Shown: one piece after another, positions 50,367 to 59,219 of the stretch
Position numbering within the stretch: the first letter of the stretch is position 1
Layout of the letters: each line of letters begins with the position of its first letter
Translations under genes and position numbers: made by a program
Notes under the pieces: generated by a model
Databases searched by the model: none
What the model saw: the letters and a program-made list of their open reading frames with translations, nothing else
What the model was told of the DNA's origin: nothing
Source: an uncultured Dorea sp.
Lineage (GTDB): Bacteria; Bacillota; Clostridia; Lachnospirales; Lachnospiraceae
Assembly: GCA_910585725.1 (NCBI GenBank)
Contig: CAJUFA010000006.1
Location: forward strand, 1 to 64,000
Reading direction: 5' to 3'
DNA length: 64,000 bases

Positions 50367-50440
50367 AGAAAAAATATATTGCAGTAATTATTTTAATAGG
50401 AGTGGCGGGATATTTTGTATGGAAGAGAGGATGTAAATAG
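50363..50440 (+). CDS. 25-residue single-helix membrane peptide
   Basis: MKKKYIAVIILIGVAGYFV followed by WKRGCK: a basic end, one hydrophobic helix, and a basic C-terminus. GGAGG lies nine bases before ATG 50363, which overlaps the previous stop (ATGA). The next gene starts two bases after its stop. Such mini-proteins recur in ICE operons but are often missed. Function unknown. Confidence 0.55.
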   Translation: MKKKYIAVIILIGVAGYFVWKRGCK

Positions 50441-50442
50441 GA

Positions 50443-51279
50443 ATGGAAGAGCAGAAGATCAAGAAAGCCAGATTCTATTTCCGTATGACTGACTTGGTTC
50501 ATTTGAAAGAGTACCCGGCAGACAGGGAACCGGAGGCATTTCAGATTATCCGCAGGTTCTGCCTTCCAGAGTGGAAGTTTATGGAGTTTGCTTCAGACCT
50601 TGCAAGGAGAAATCCATGGCTGAACCGTCCGGATGCAAGAGCGTTCTATTATGAGACCGGAGAAAATCGGAAGTGTGCGGTAATAACCACGAACGATAGC
50701 ATGGAAGCCATCCTGGTAGACACGCAGGGGTATGATTATGCCCGGATCTGTGCCTATATTCCGGATTATCGTCAGCTGGAATTATCGGGTGTCCCGGTCA
50801 CTTATTATAACGGAGTCAAGGCAGTGGAAGGGAGAGAACCCTTTATAGAGACGGCTGTCTTCTATCGAGGGGCAAATACGCTGTATACCTCTGTTGACCG
50901 TAATCCACACAGCCATGAGGATTCTTTCCAGATTGAGAAGCAGGTAATATTAACGGATTCTGATTATATGGAGTTTGCAACGAATATGAAGGCGGATTAT
51001 GAATTCCTGTTCGCTAATCACAGCTCGATGTATTTTGAACCGGACCGGCAGTGTTGGCATTGCCTTTTTGTGACCGGCGAATATGCGCCGGGCGGGATCC
51101 TGGTAGACGCAGAAGGGTATGCCCATGCGGAGTATGCAGCCCTGATTCCGTATAAGAAGAGGGTTGATCTGTCAGGTGTCCCGGTGGAAAGCTATCTGCC
51201 GGGCAGACCTGCAGAAAAGCCGGAGCAGGAAAAATTCCAGACAAAGGAAGACGGGAAGGAAAGGCGGGAAGAACGATGA
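50443..51279 (+). CDS. Internally duplicated ICE protein of unknown function
   Basis: 278 residues made of two similar halves. Repeat 1 (~60-125) has AILVDTQGYDYARICAYIPDY and LELSGVPVTYY; repeat 2 (~190-255) has GILVDAEGYAHAEYAALIPYK and VDLSGVPVESY. Each half also has a FMEFA/YMEFA segment. The family is common upstream of mobC in clostridial ICEs, but no activity is known. The stop overlaps the mobC start by four bases (ATGA). Confidence 0.75.
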   Translation: MEEQKIKKARFYFRMTDLVHLKEYPADREPEAFQIIRRFCLPEWKFMEFASDLARRNPWLNRPDARAFYYETGENRKCAVITTNDSMEAILVDTQGYDYARICAYIPDYRQLELSGVPVTYYNGVKAVEGREPFIETAVFYRGANTLYTSVDRNPHSHEDSFQIEKQVILTDSDYMEFATNMKADYEFLFANHSSMYFEPDRQCWHCLFVTGEYAPGGILVDAEGYAHAEYAALIPYKKRVDLSGVPVESYLPGRPAEKPEQEKFQTKEDGKERREER

Positions 51280-51584
51280 GAAAACGAAACCATGTGATTC
51301 CCCTGCGCTTAAATGCGAAGGAGCTGCGGTATCTGGAAGAACAGGTGGAAAAGAGCGGCCTTCCCCGTGAGGAATATCTCCGGACACTGATCATGGGCGG
51401 GGAGGTGCATGCCAAACCCTGTGAGCACCATGCGGACCTGCTCCGTAAGATTGCCGGGCTCTGCAACAATGCCAACCAGCTTGCCCATGTAGCGAATGCC
51501 TCCGGCACTGCCAGCCCGGAGAGCCTGCAGAAAATGCAGAGGATTGCCAGAGAGACCTGGCAGATCGTGAAAGAAGAATGGTAG
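51276..51584 (+). CDS. mobC: MobC relaxosome accessory protein
   Basis: 102-residue DNA-binding helper of the relaxase. N-terminal ribbon-helix-helix region (RKRNHVIPLRLNAKELRYL, SGLPREEYLRTLI) and the MobC core (LLRKIAGLCNNANQLAHVAN). It binds near oriT and opens DNA for nicking. It starts in ATGA overlap with the previous gene and ends six bases before the relaxase gene. Confidence 0.9.
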   Translation: MRKRNHVIPLRLNAKELRYLEEQVEKSGLPREEYLRTLIMGGEVHAKPCEHHADLLRKIAGLCNNANQLAHVANASGTASPESLQKMQRIARETWQIVKEEW

Positions 51585-51590
51585 CGGCAG

Positions 51591-52919
51591 ATGGCATATA
51601 CCAGTATCATCCCCGTCCACCGCCTGGACCGGTCGATTACTTATATCCGGGATAAAGAAAAAACAGTGAAAAATGTACAGTCTGCCGGTTCGCTGGAAGA
51701 GGCGGTTGATTATGCCCTGAACAGGGAGAAGACAGAGCAGACCGCATTTGAGGATTCGATAGGATGTACCTGCGCTTCCGCCTATGCGGATATGGTGGCG
51801 ACGAAAAAGAGATTTCATAAAACAGGCGGCGTGCAGGGTTATCACCTGATCCAGAGCTTTGCGGCTGACGAGGTGACGCCGGAACTGGCACATCTGGTCG
51901 GGCAGGAACTGGCCGAGGAACTTTTGAAGGGAAGGTTCGAGGCCGTGATCACAACGCATCTGAATACCAATCATTACCATAACCATCTGGTCTTTAATTC
52001 CGTCAGCATGACGGATGGCAGGAAGTATCACAGCAACTGCAAAAATTATTATGGTGAGATTAGACGGATATCAGATGAGTTGTGCAGGAAATACGGCCTG
52101 TCCGTGATCCAGACCAATGACAGCAAAGGGATGCACTACAGCCAGTGGCAGGCAGAAAAAGAAGGGAAACCAACCTGGAGGACAGCCATTCGTCTGGATA
52201 TCCGGGAGGCGGTAAAGAGCAGTTTTACATGGAAGCAGTTCCTTACCGCAATGGAGCAGAAAGGGTATGTCTGGAAGCTGGATCGGAAATATATCGCATT
52301 GAAAGCGCCGGGAATGGAGCGTTATGTGCGGATGAAAAGCCTTGGGAAGAACTATACGGAGGCGGCTGTCCGGCGGTGGATCTTAGAACCCAGGAGCAAA
52401 AACTTCAAACCCGCTGGAAGAGAAAAAGCGGCTTCTCCGGTCAGGAAATATACCGGACTTCAGGCTCTCTATTACGCTTATCTTTATCAGATGGGAGTAT
52501 TTGGGAAACGTCCCGGGAGAGTTCCCTATCAGATCCATGCCGATATCCGCCGCCTGGATCAGAGAATTGCACAGATGGAATTTCTTAAGAAGCACAGTAT
52601 CACTACCCGGGAACAGCTTCAGGCATATCAAAAACCATTAGAAGAGCAGGTGCTTCTTCTTATAAAGGAGAGACAGGGACTATACCGGAAGGAACCGGGA
52701 GCAGAGCGGATTGCCAGGATTGGGGAGGAATTAAAACCTTTGCGGAAGGAGATCCGGATGTGTGTGAAGATCCGGCAGCATTCCCAAGAGATAGAAGAGC
52801 GGATGCGACTGGCAGAACAGGTATCTCAGGAACAGAAACAACGAAAGGAACAAATGGACAAACAGCAGAACGACCGAAAAAAGACGGAGAAAGAGCGTGA
52901 TGGTCAGCTTCTGAAATAA
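51591..52919 (+). CDS. MOBP-type relaxase / mobilisation nuclease
   Basis: 442 residues. N-terminal relaxase domain (~1-250): early Tyr residues (VHRLDRSITYIRD), then the HUH metal site with H128, H130 and H132 in TNHYHNHLVFN. It nicks oriT and stays bound to the 5' end for conjugation. The C-terminal third is helical and basic/Gln-rich (EQVSQEQKQRKEQMDKQ), typical of MOBP proteins. Directly follows mobC. oriT is probably close by but I cannot fix it. Confidence 0.92.
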   Translation: MAYTSIIPVHRLDRSITYIRDKEKTVKNVQSAGSLEEAVDYALNREKTEQTAFEDSIGCTCASAYADMVATKKRFHKTGGVQGYHLIQSFAADEVTPELAHLVGQELAEELLKGRFEAVITTHLNTNHYHNHLVFNSVSMTDGRKYHSNCKNYYGEIRRISDELCRKYGLSVIQTNDSKGMHYSQWQAEKEGKPTWRTAIRLDIREAVKSSFTWKQFLTAMEQKGYVWKLDRKYIALKAPGMERYVRMKSLGKNYTEAAVRRWILEPRSKNFKPAGREKAASPVRKYTGLQALYYAYLYQMGVFGKRPGRVPYQIHADIRRLDQRIAQMEFLKKHSITTREQLQAYQKPLEEQVLLLIKERQGLYRKEPGAERIARIGEELKPLRKEIRMCVKIRQHSQEIEERMRLAEQVSQEQKQRKEQMDKQQNDRKKTEKERDGQLLK

Positions 52920-53016
52920 AAGATTTAGAAGACAGGAGTGCGAGATAACAAAAATAAAATATGTAACCTAAAACAGAAGAGATCAAGATAAAAATGACAG
53001 GGAAGGAGGATGTGAG

Positions 53017-54048
53017 ATGACGGAGGAAGAAAAAAATCAGAGTTCTGGTGAGCAGAAAAATGAAGCAGGAATCAGTGTAAATTATTATTCCATCGATGAA
53101 GATGCGGCGCGCCGGGCAAAGGAGATGAACAGTTTCTTTGGATATCAGCCGGGAAGCGCTACGGAAGAATACCGAAGCCGTGTAGATGAAGCAGCAGAGA
53201 TAGCGAAGCGTCAGAAAGAGAAGGTTGACCCGCTGTACCATGAGAAGATTGACCGGCTTTTGGATAGCTATGCCCGGAGACTGGCAGCGAACCTGAACCA
53301 GAGCTATTTGATCGATGCCAGAGTGCCCTCGGTGATGGTAGCAGGACCGGCAAATTTCCCGACGAGGAAAAAGGAAAGGCAGAATGCATCAAGGGCAAGG
53401 AACATGGAAGAGCGGCTCCAGATACAAGGGCTTCTGGACAAGATCAGGGGTACCGGAACCAGTGGGATCCGTGCAGACCATCCCCATGCTTTGGAGCAGC
53501 TGGAGCAGAAACTGCAGAAATTAGAGCAGTCCCAGCAGATGATGAAGGATGTCAATGCATTTTATCGGAAACACCAGACATTAGAGGGGTGCCCGGTATT
53601 AGATACGGAGCAGATAGAAAAGATAGCGGCTTCCATGGCACAGTCCTGGCATCCGCAGTCCAAGCCGTTTCCTTCATATGCATTGACGAATAACGGTGCG
53701 GAGATTCGCCGTATCCGGTCTCGGGTTGAGGAACTGAAGTACAATACGGAGGTTGGATTCTGCGGATGGGAGTTTGAAGGAGGGAAGGCTGTGGCAAATC
53801 AGGAAGCGAACCGCCTCCAACTATTTTTCGAAGAAAAACCATCGGCAGAACAGAGGGCAGAGTTAAGGCATCAGGGATTTGTATGGGCTCCGAAGGAGTG
53901 CGCATGGCAGAGACAGCTGAACCGGCAGGCAGTCCTAGCAGCCGGAAGGCTTCCGCTTGTGAAACCGCTCTGCGGAAAGGCTCCGCTGGAACTACAGCCA
54001 AAAACAGAAAAGAAACATAGCAGAAAGAAGGAGGAAGAAGCAAGATGA
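53017..54048 (+). CDS. Conserved ICE accessory protein
   Basis: 343 residues, soluble. The segment YYSIDEDAARRAKEMNSFFG, then TEEYRSRVDEAAEIAKRQ, DRLLDSYARRLAANLNQ and FPTRKKERQNASRARNMEE, resembles a module often found within large Tn1549-type proteins. A C-terminal part has GFCGWEFEGGKAVANQEANR and GFVWAPKECAWQRQL. It probably binds nucleic acid, but this is inference. GGAAGGAGG precedes ATG 53017. It overlaps pcfB by four bases. Confidence 0.75.
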   Translation: MTEEEKNQSSGEQKNEAGISVNYYSIDEDAARRAKEMNSFFGYQPGSATEEYRSRVDEAAEIAKRQKEKVDPLYHEKIDRLLDSYARRLAANLNQSYLIDARVPSVMVAGPANFPTRKKERQNASRARNMEERLQIQGLLDKIRGTGTSGIRADHPHALEQLEQKLQKLEQSQQMMKDVNAFYRKHQTLEGCPVLDTEQIEKIAASMAQSWHPQSKPFPSYALTNNGAEIRRIRSRVEELKYNTEVGFCGWEFEGGKAVANQEANRLQLFFEEKPSAEQRAELRHQGFVWAPKECAWQRQLNRQAVLAAGRLPLVKPLCGKAPLELQPKTEKKHSRKKEEEAR

Positions 54049-54857
54049 ACCTTGGAGGTGAAGCAGCGGATCAGGTTGTCCGGTATTCTTTAGAAGGACT
54101 GGACCATGGACTCAGACTGTCAGGAACGATGGCGAAGAATTTGGCAGTCTTTTTTGCGGCATTATTAAAGAGCAATAAGAAGAGTTATGGTAAGATCTGC
54201 ATGGCGCGTATGCTCAAAGAAAACCGGCCGCTGAAATTCTTTACAGTCCCGTCAAACCGAATCCATGAGTTTGCGAAGGAAGGGAAAAAGAGAGGGCTTC
54301 CCTATGTAGTCATCCGTGACCGGAAGAACCCGGGGCAGTGCGAGCTTATGGTATTTGCCGATGATGCGGCGAAGGTCAACCGGGTGATGGATAAGATGAA
54401 CCTGGATTTCCTGAAATCCGAGAATGGCATGGCAGTACAGGAAGTCACCGGTAAGGAAACAGAACTGCATCCAAAAGGAGATACGAAAAAGCAGGAGGCC
54501 ATGGAGCAGGCAGGACAGGACGCTCCGGTAAAAACAGAGACCGTGGAGATGCCGGAGGGAGAAGTCCAGTTTGAACTCAGTGACAGGGAGGATGACTTTA
54601 ACATCGGGGATCTGCTTGGAGATGTAGGAAATTTTACCCAGGCGCAGGAAGAAGTGAGTCCATCCGGAACTTCCTCGCGCAGCAGAGATACTTCTACCGC
54701 GCAGGGAAAGGGGAGTGAGAAACCCTCTGTGCGGAAAGAACTGGAGCAGATCAAAAAAGAGAAGCAGGAGGCCGGGAAGAAACAAAAGCAGAGAAATCAA
54801 AACCGTGGAAACCGCAGGAGCAGGAAGAAAAATAAGATAAAAGGGAAAGGCAGGTAA
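54045..54857 (+). CDS. pcfB: PcfB family protein (DUF3801)
   Basis: 270 residues. The first ~130 match PcfB: EAADQVVRYSLEGLDHGLRL, AKNLAVFFAALL, FFTVPSNRIHEFAKEGKKRG and LMVFADDAAKVNRVMDKM. In the pCF10 plasmid PcfB helps the coupling protein PcfC bind the relaxosome. The rest is low complexity, ending in a strongly basic tail that could bind DNA. ATGA overlap with the previous gene. Confidence 0.9.
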   Translation: MNLGGEAADQVVRYSLEGLDHGLRLSGTMAKNLAVFFAALLKSNKKSYGKICMARMLKENRPLKFFTVPSNRIHEFAKEGKKRGLPYVVIRDRKNPGQCELMVFADDAAKVNRVMDKMNLDFLKSENGMAVQEVTGKETELHPKGDTKKQEAMEQAGQDAPVKTETVEMPEGEVQFELSDREDDFNIGDLLGDVGNFTQAQEEVSPSGTSSRSRDTSTAQGKGSEKPSVRKELEQIKKEKQEAGKKQKQRNQNRGNRRSRKKNKIKGKGR

Positions 54858-54863
54858 CATAAG

Positions 54864-55826
54864 ATGGATTTATCACAATATTTATCCAATGAGGCAGGGA
54901 ATTCCATAGACGCACAGCAGCAGTTATCAAAAGAGGAATATGCGGCGCTTAAGAAGCAGGAGCGGGAGGAACTGTGGGCAGGGATCGATGTAAAGGCACA
55001 GGAAGTATTCAAGGACGGGGAATCGTTGAAAGGATTCCTTAATTTTATGGCACAGTGCAAGCCACAGAAGGCAGCAAACCTTTTGCTGCTATACAGCCAG
55101 AACCCGGAGATCCGGCAGGTAAAGACCTTTGACAGCTGGAAGAAGGAACACAAGACCTTAAAGACCGGGGTGCATGGTTATACATTCATCGCAGACCAGA
55201 CTTACGAAAAAGATGGGGAGATCCATCAGGGGTATCGGATCTGCAAGGCGTATGATATCAGCCAGATCCGTACCAAACAGCCGGAGGAGAAGCCCCCGAA
55301 GCCGATGGGGGAATTGATGGCGGCGCTCCTTAAGGATACGGATACCAGGATCAGTATTGCGGACAACCTGCCGGAGAATGTGCAGGCGCAGTACATTCCG
55401 GGACAGAGAACCATCTTTGTACGAAACGGTATGGGTGAGGAAATGACGTTCCATGCCATTAATCGGGAACTGGCCTGTGCCGCGTTGGATGCCCACGACG
55501 GTACCTACAGCCGTGCCGCCGTAGCGCCCCAGGCATTCTGTACCGCTTATGTGATCGCGCAGAAATACGGAGTGAGCACAGCAGGCTTCCAGTTTGATAA
55601 AGTATGTGAGACACAAGGCAATGGCAGTAAGGAACCGCAGGATCTCCGCAATTTTATCAGCGACGTCAAAAACAGCGCCTACCGTATCGCAAGGCACATG
55701 GACCGGAACCTGGGAGAGCCGGAACAGGAATTTACTGCGGATGAATTTGCCGTGTCAGAATCCGAAAACACCGGAAAGAAACAGAAGGGAAACAGGGCGA
55801 AAAATAAGCAGGAGCCAGAGCGTTGA
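54864..55826 (+). CDS. ArdC-like protein with degenerate peptidase site
   Basis: 320 residues. The N-terminal ArdC-like ssDNA-binding domain (~30-125) shows LNFMAQCKPQKAANLLLLYSQ, TFDSWKKEHKTLKTGVHGYT. In the C-terminal domain the metallopeptidase helix that normally reads HExxH is FHAINRELACAALDAH here, so the zinc site seems lost. ArdC proteins protect incoming plasmid DNA from restriction during conjugation. It starts six bases after pcfB. Basic tail at the end. Confidence 0.8.
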   Translation: MDLSQYLSNEAGNSIDAQQQLSKEEYAALKKQEREELWAGIDVKAQEVFKDGESLKGFLNFMAQCKPQKAANLLLLYSQNPEIRQVKTFDSWKKEHKTLKTGVHGYTFIADQTYEKDGEIHQGYRICKAYDISQIRTKQPEEKPPKPMGELMAALLKDTDTRISIADNLPENVQAQYIPGQRTIFVRNGMGEEMTFHAINRELACAALDAHDGTYSRAAVAPQAFCTAYVIAQKYGVSTAGFQFDKVCETQGNGSKEPQDLRNFISDVKNSAYRIARHMDRNLGEPEQEFTADEFAVSESENTGKKQKGNRAKNKQEPER

Positions 55827-55924
55827 TTCGGCAGATGAAGAGGCAAGGGAAAGGTGCTGAAACGCTGGAAAAAAGGACGTTCTTTCTGCAAAATACAGTG
55901 GATATCCCGGCGGCTTTGTGGTAG
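55823..55924 (+). CDS. Possible 33-residue small protein
   Basis: A TTG at 55823 overlaps the ArdC-like stop (TTGA) and opens a frame of 33 codons, ending TFFLQNTVDIPAALW. The Trp ending and coupling look plausible, but no clear Shine-Dalgarno is present. It may be chance. Confidence 0.25.
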   Translation: MIRQMKRQGKGAETLEKRTFFLQNTVDIPAALW

Positions 55925-55963
55925 TGTTGTGCTTGAGAAAAAGCGGCAGGATGGAGGTGCCTT

Positions 55964-56272
55964 ATGGAGAAACAGAGATGTATCAGAGCAGATGAGATCA
56001 CAAGAAATATGTTAGTCCACGCACTGCGGGAGGTGTTCCGGCAGGAAAATGAGAAGGGGATGCCGGTGGAGGTGACCAGAAACCTGATCCTCCGATTGGC
56101 ATACCTGGAAGGAAAGAAGCTCTTTTTAGACGAGGAAGAATATAAGAAGGCGGTGCAGGCGCTGAATGGCCTGCGGGATGGATTTATCCAGAACGGAAGG
56201 TATACGGATGGAATAGACATTGTGTTGATGAAAGTGATGCGTTCCAAATATAAGCGATGTGCGGTGAGATGA
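55964..56272 (+). CDS. Hypothetical ICE protein
   Basis: 102 residues, helical and basic at the C-terminus. Begins MEKQRCIRADEITRNMLVHA; then EVTRNLILRLAYLEGKKLFL and GIDIVLMKVMRSKYKR. No motif known. GGATGGAGG precedes ATG 55964 at good distance. It closes the operon that begins upstream of mobC; a 440-base gap follows. Confidence 0.65.
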   Translation: MEKQRCIRADEITRNMLVHALREVFRQENEKGMPVEVTRNLILRLAYLEGKKLFLDEEEYKKAVQALNGLRDGFIQNGRYTDGIDIVLMKVMRSKYKRCAVR

Positions 56273-56712
56273 AGCCTTTGATTTAAGAATATATACCTGG
56301 TCGGAAAATGATTGAAAAATAGTTGGAGAAGTATTCAGGTGCTGTTTGTGCTATTAAGAAAAAAGTGTTAGTCAATAAGTGTGTTGGTGTGCCAAACAAA
56401 GGCAAATATTTTGCTGTTCATAATTATTAGAAATATGCTGACCAACACCAGAATAAAGAAAAGCAAGAGAAAAGGTAATGGCAGGGAATGTGCGGAGTAG
56501 GTACCGCTTTCTCTGTCTTTTATTTCTGTGGGCACTGAGCTAAGCGTTCATATTTGCATGTACATTTGGCGATTGGCGCGAGAGATGAATGTTTGGTTAC
56601 TCTGTAGAGGGGAAGTTGATTCTGCAAACTGTATATGGGAATCAACTGTGTAAGTAGAAAGTTTTTGATAGTGATGTAAATTGTGATGTAAATTAGGAAG
56701 GGAAGTGATGGT
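56273..56712. other. 440-base gene-free gap before the secretion genes
   Basis: Holds GTGTTGGT (near 56381) and ACCAACAC (near 56452) as a long-range inverted pair, AGTTGATTC / GAATCAACT (56614-56622, 56639-56647) as a hairpin, and a tandem GTGATGTAAATT repeat (near 56673-56696). No gene is convincing. It is a good place for a promoter and regulatory site of the VirD4-VirB4 operon or for oriT. Confidence 0.5.
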
Positions 56713-56973
56713 ATGCATATTGTGAATGAAAAACAACTGCATTTATTAAGGGAGAGGTATCCAGAAGGAACAGAGGTCTGCCTGGACCATATGGAGGGAG
56801 AAAGCCGGATGTCCGCAGGGCTGAAGGGAAAAGTGTTCTGCGTAGATGATGCAGGGCAGATCCATGTTCATTGGGAAAATGGGAGCGGCCTTGCTCTGGT
56901 TCCGGGAGTGGATCAGTTTCATAAAACAGGAAATCCGGAGAAAAAGAAAGAGAAGGAGGAACCATCCCGGTAA
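56713..56973 (+). CDS. DUF4314 family protein
   Basis: 86-residue SH3-like small beta protein: LRERYPEGTEVCLDHMEG, then LKGKVFCVDDAGQIHVHWENGS as in DUF4314 (family pattern GTVxxVDDxGxIHVxWDNG). These proteins accompany ICE secretion operons; function unknown. ATG 56713 has GGAAGGGAAG upstream. The end overlaps the VirD4 frame. Confidence 0.85.
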   Translation: MHIVNEKQLHLLRERYPEGTEVCLDHMEGESRMSAGLKGKVFCVDDAGQIHVHWENGSGLALVPGVDQFHKTGNPEKKKEKEEPSR

Positions 56974-58730
56974 AGAGGGGCGGGAAGTCAGAATGGATCA
57001 TCTGGCTTTTCGCCCTTCCTATTGTCTGGTGGGCGGCTGTGCTGATCGCAGATTCCATGGAGACGGGAAGAAATCTGATGGAACTTCTGGAAATCCTGAC
57101 GGAGAAAATGAACCATCCGTTCCGGATACATTTCAATGAATATACGTTGAAAGCAGTAGTGCTTTGTACGGTTTTATATGGAATGGGAATCGGTATTTTC
57201 TATGCGAACAGCAGGAACTACCGCAGGGGAGAGGAACATGGTTCTGCCAAATGGGGCGATGTTAAGAAACTCTGTAAGAAATACAAAGGCATGCCGTATG
57301 AACAGAATCTCCTGTTGACACAAAACTTCCGTATGGGATTAGACTGTTATAAGCACCGGAGAAACTTAAATGTCCTGGTGATCGGAGGAACCGGCGCCGG
57401 AAAATCACGGACCTATGCTATCCCCAATATTATGCAGTGCAACTGTTCCATGGTGATCACAGATCCAAAAGCTGAATTGCTTCGGAAAACTGGACATCTG
57501 CTGAAAAAGAAAGGCTATGATGTCCGGGTGTTCGACTTGATTCATCCGGACACCTCGTTTTGCTATAATCCCTTTGCTTATGTGCAGGATGATAAAGACG
57601 TGCTGCGCCTGATTTCCAATCTGATCAAGAACACGACTCCGAAGGGGTCGCAGTCTTCTGATCCATTCTGGGAAAAGAGCGAGACGGCGCTTTTGCAGGC
57701 TTTGATGATGTATCTTTTGCATGAAGCGCCTCCGGAAGAACAGAATTTCCCCATGATTATGGAGATGCTGGCTTCGGCACAGGTGAAGGAAGAGGATGAA
57801 GATTATGAGTCGCCGTTGGATATCCTGTTCGAACGTTTGGAGATGCGTGACCCGGAAAGTATCGCGGTGAAGCAATATCATATTTACAAACAGGCTGCGG
57901 GCAAAACAGCGAAAAGTATCCTGATTTCCGTAGGAGTCCGGCTGGCAGCCTTTAACCTGAAGCAGATCGCGGGCCTGACCTGCACGGATGAATTGGATCT
58001 TGCCAGCATCGGGGAAAGGAAAGTGGCGTTATTCTGTTGTATTCCGGATGCAGATACGTCCTTGAATTATCTGGTCGGCATGATCTACAGCCAGTTATTC
58101 CAGACACTGTATTATGTGGCAGACCGATTGCACGGCGGGAAGCTGCCGGTGCCGGTACACTGCATTATGGATGAATGGGCCAATGTGGCGCTGCCGGATG
58201 ACTTTGAAAAAGTGTTGGCAACCATGCGATCACGGTCGATCTCCTGCAGTATTATCGTCCAGAACATGAGCCAGATTAAGGCGTTGTTTAAAGATTCCCA
58301 CGAAAGTTTGGTCGGCAATTGCGACGAATTATTATACCTTGGCGGCAACGAAAAAGAAACGCATAAATACCTCTCGGAACTGCTCGGAAAGGCGACCATC
58401 GACACAAATACTTATGGGCAGACCAAGGGAAAATCCGGCAGTTATTCAACGAATTTTCAGCAGAGCGGAAGGGAACTTTTAATGCCGGATGAAGTCCGCA
58501 TGCTGGATAATGATTATGCCCTGTTATTTGTCCGTGGAGAACGTGCTGTGATAGACCAAAAGTATAATCTGATGACTCACCCGAATATCAAGGATACGGA
58601 GGACGGGGGAGCAAAGCCTTATGACTATGCGGAGGCGCCGCTGGCACATGATCTGCCGGTATTTGATGAAACAAGATGTGAAGACTATGAACTGCTCTCT
58701 GGTGATGAATTGGCCGGGGAGTCTTTTTGA
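56964..58730 (+). CDS. virD4: VirD4/TraG-type coupling protein
   Basis: T4SS coupling ATPase that brings the relaxosome to the channel. Two N-terminal membrane helices: one in WIIWLFALPIVWWAAVLIAD and one in AVVLCTVLYGMGIGIFYA. Walker A is VIGGTGAGKSRTYAIP, Walker B CIMDEWANVALPDDFEK, followed by ATMRSRSISCSIIVQNMSQ. The first helix lies upstream of the first standard start (GTG 57039). The frame is open back past ATC 56964, which sits just after AAGGAGGA. I therefore extend the gene to that ATC as a possible rare start. With GTG 57039 the protein has 563 residues and lacks helix 1. Confidence 0.85.
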   Translation: MPVKRGGKSEWIIWLFALPIVWWAAVLIADSMETGRNLMELLEILTEKMNHPFRIHFNEYTLKAVVLCTVLYGMGIGIFYANSRNYRRGEEHGSAKWGDVKKLCKKYKGMPYEQNLLLTQNFRMGLDCYKHRRNLNVLVIGGTGAGKSRTYAIPNIMQCNCSMVITDPKAELLRKTGHLLKKKGYDVRVFDLIHPDTSFCYNPFAYVQDDKDVLRLISNLIKNTTPKGSQSSDPFWEKSETALLQALMMYLLHEAPPEEQNFPMIMEMLASAQVKEEDEDYESPLDILFERLEMRDPESIAVKQYHIYKQAAGKTAKSILISVGVRLAAFNLKQIAGLTCTDELDLASIGERKVALFCCIPDADTSLNYLVGMIYSQLFQTLYYVADRLHGGKLPVPVHCIMDEWANVALPDDFEKVLATMRSRSISCSIIVQNMSQIKALFKDSHESLVGNCDELLYLGGNEKETHKYLSELLGKATIDTNTYGQTKGKSGSYSTNFQQSGRELLMPDEVRMLDNDYALLFVRGERAVIDQKYNLMTHPNIKDTEDGGAKPYDYAEAPLAHDLPVFDETRCEDYELLSGDELAGESF

Positions 58731-58745
58731 TTGGAGGAATGCCAG

Positions 58746-59114
58746 ATGAAATTTTATAGAGTTAAGAAAAAATATGGAGCGCAGGGGAAAAAAGGGACAA
58801 AACCCATGCCGATGAGTGCAAGGCAGAGGAAGACCTTTCTGGCCTATGCCGTGCTTGTGCTGATGTTTTGTGCAGGTTCGCTTACCGCTTATGCAACAGG
58901 AGGGGATCCGCTGACGGTAGTCAATAACCTGTCGACCTTTATCTTTTCTTTAATCCGTGCAATCGGTTTGATCCTGCTTGGCTTCGGGATTGTGCAGGTG
59001 GGTTTATCCCTGAAGAGCCATGATCCAAGCCAGAGGGCAAACGGATTTCTGACACTGGCCGGAGGAATCATTATTACCTTTGCCAAAGAGATCCTGGATA
59101 TGATTGTAGGATGA
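58746..59114 (+). CDS. Maff2 family / VirB2-like membrane protein
   Basis: 122 residues: basic N-terminus, a signal-like helix (FLAYAVLVLMFCAGSLTAYA), then two further hydrophobic helices (FIFSLIRAIGLILLGFGIVQV; GFLTLAGGIIITFAKEIL). This is the Maff2/TrcB-like family, viewed as the pilin-like or pore subunit of ICE type IV secretion. GGAGG lies nine bases before ATG 58746. It follows virD4 by 15 bases. Confidence 0.88.
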   Translation: MKFYRVKKKYGAQGKKGTKPMPMSARQRKTFLAYAVLVLMFCAGSLTAYATGGDPLTVVNNLSTFIFSLIRAIGLILLGFGIVQVGLSLKSHDPSQRANGFLTLAGGIIITFAKEILDMIVG

Positions 59115-59219
59115 TGAGGCAGTGTATTTCGGAAATGCTTTAACTTTATATATTAGCGTATGCAGGAAGATTGCCGGTGACAACCTTCCTGCAGCATTTT
59201 AAGAAGGGAGTGAAAACGA

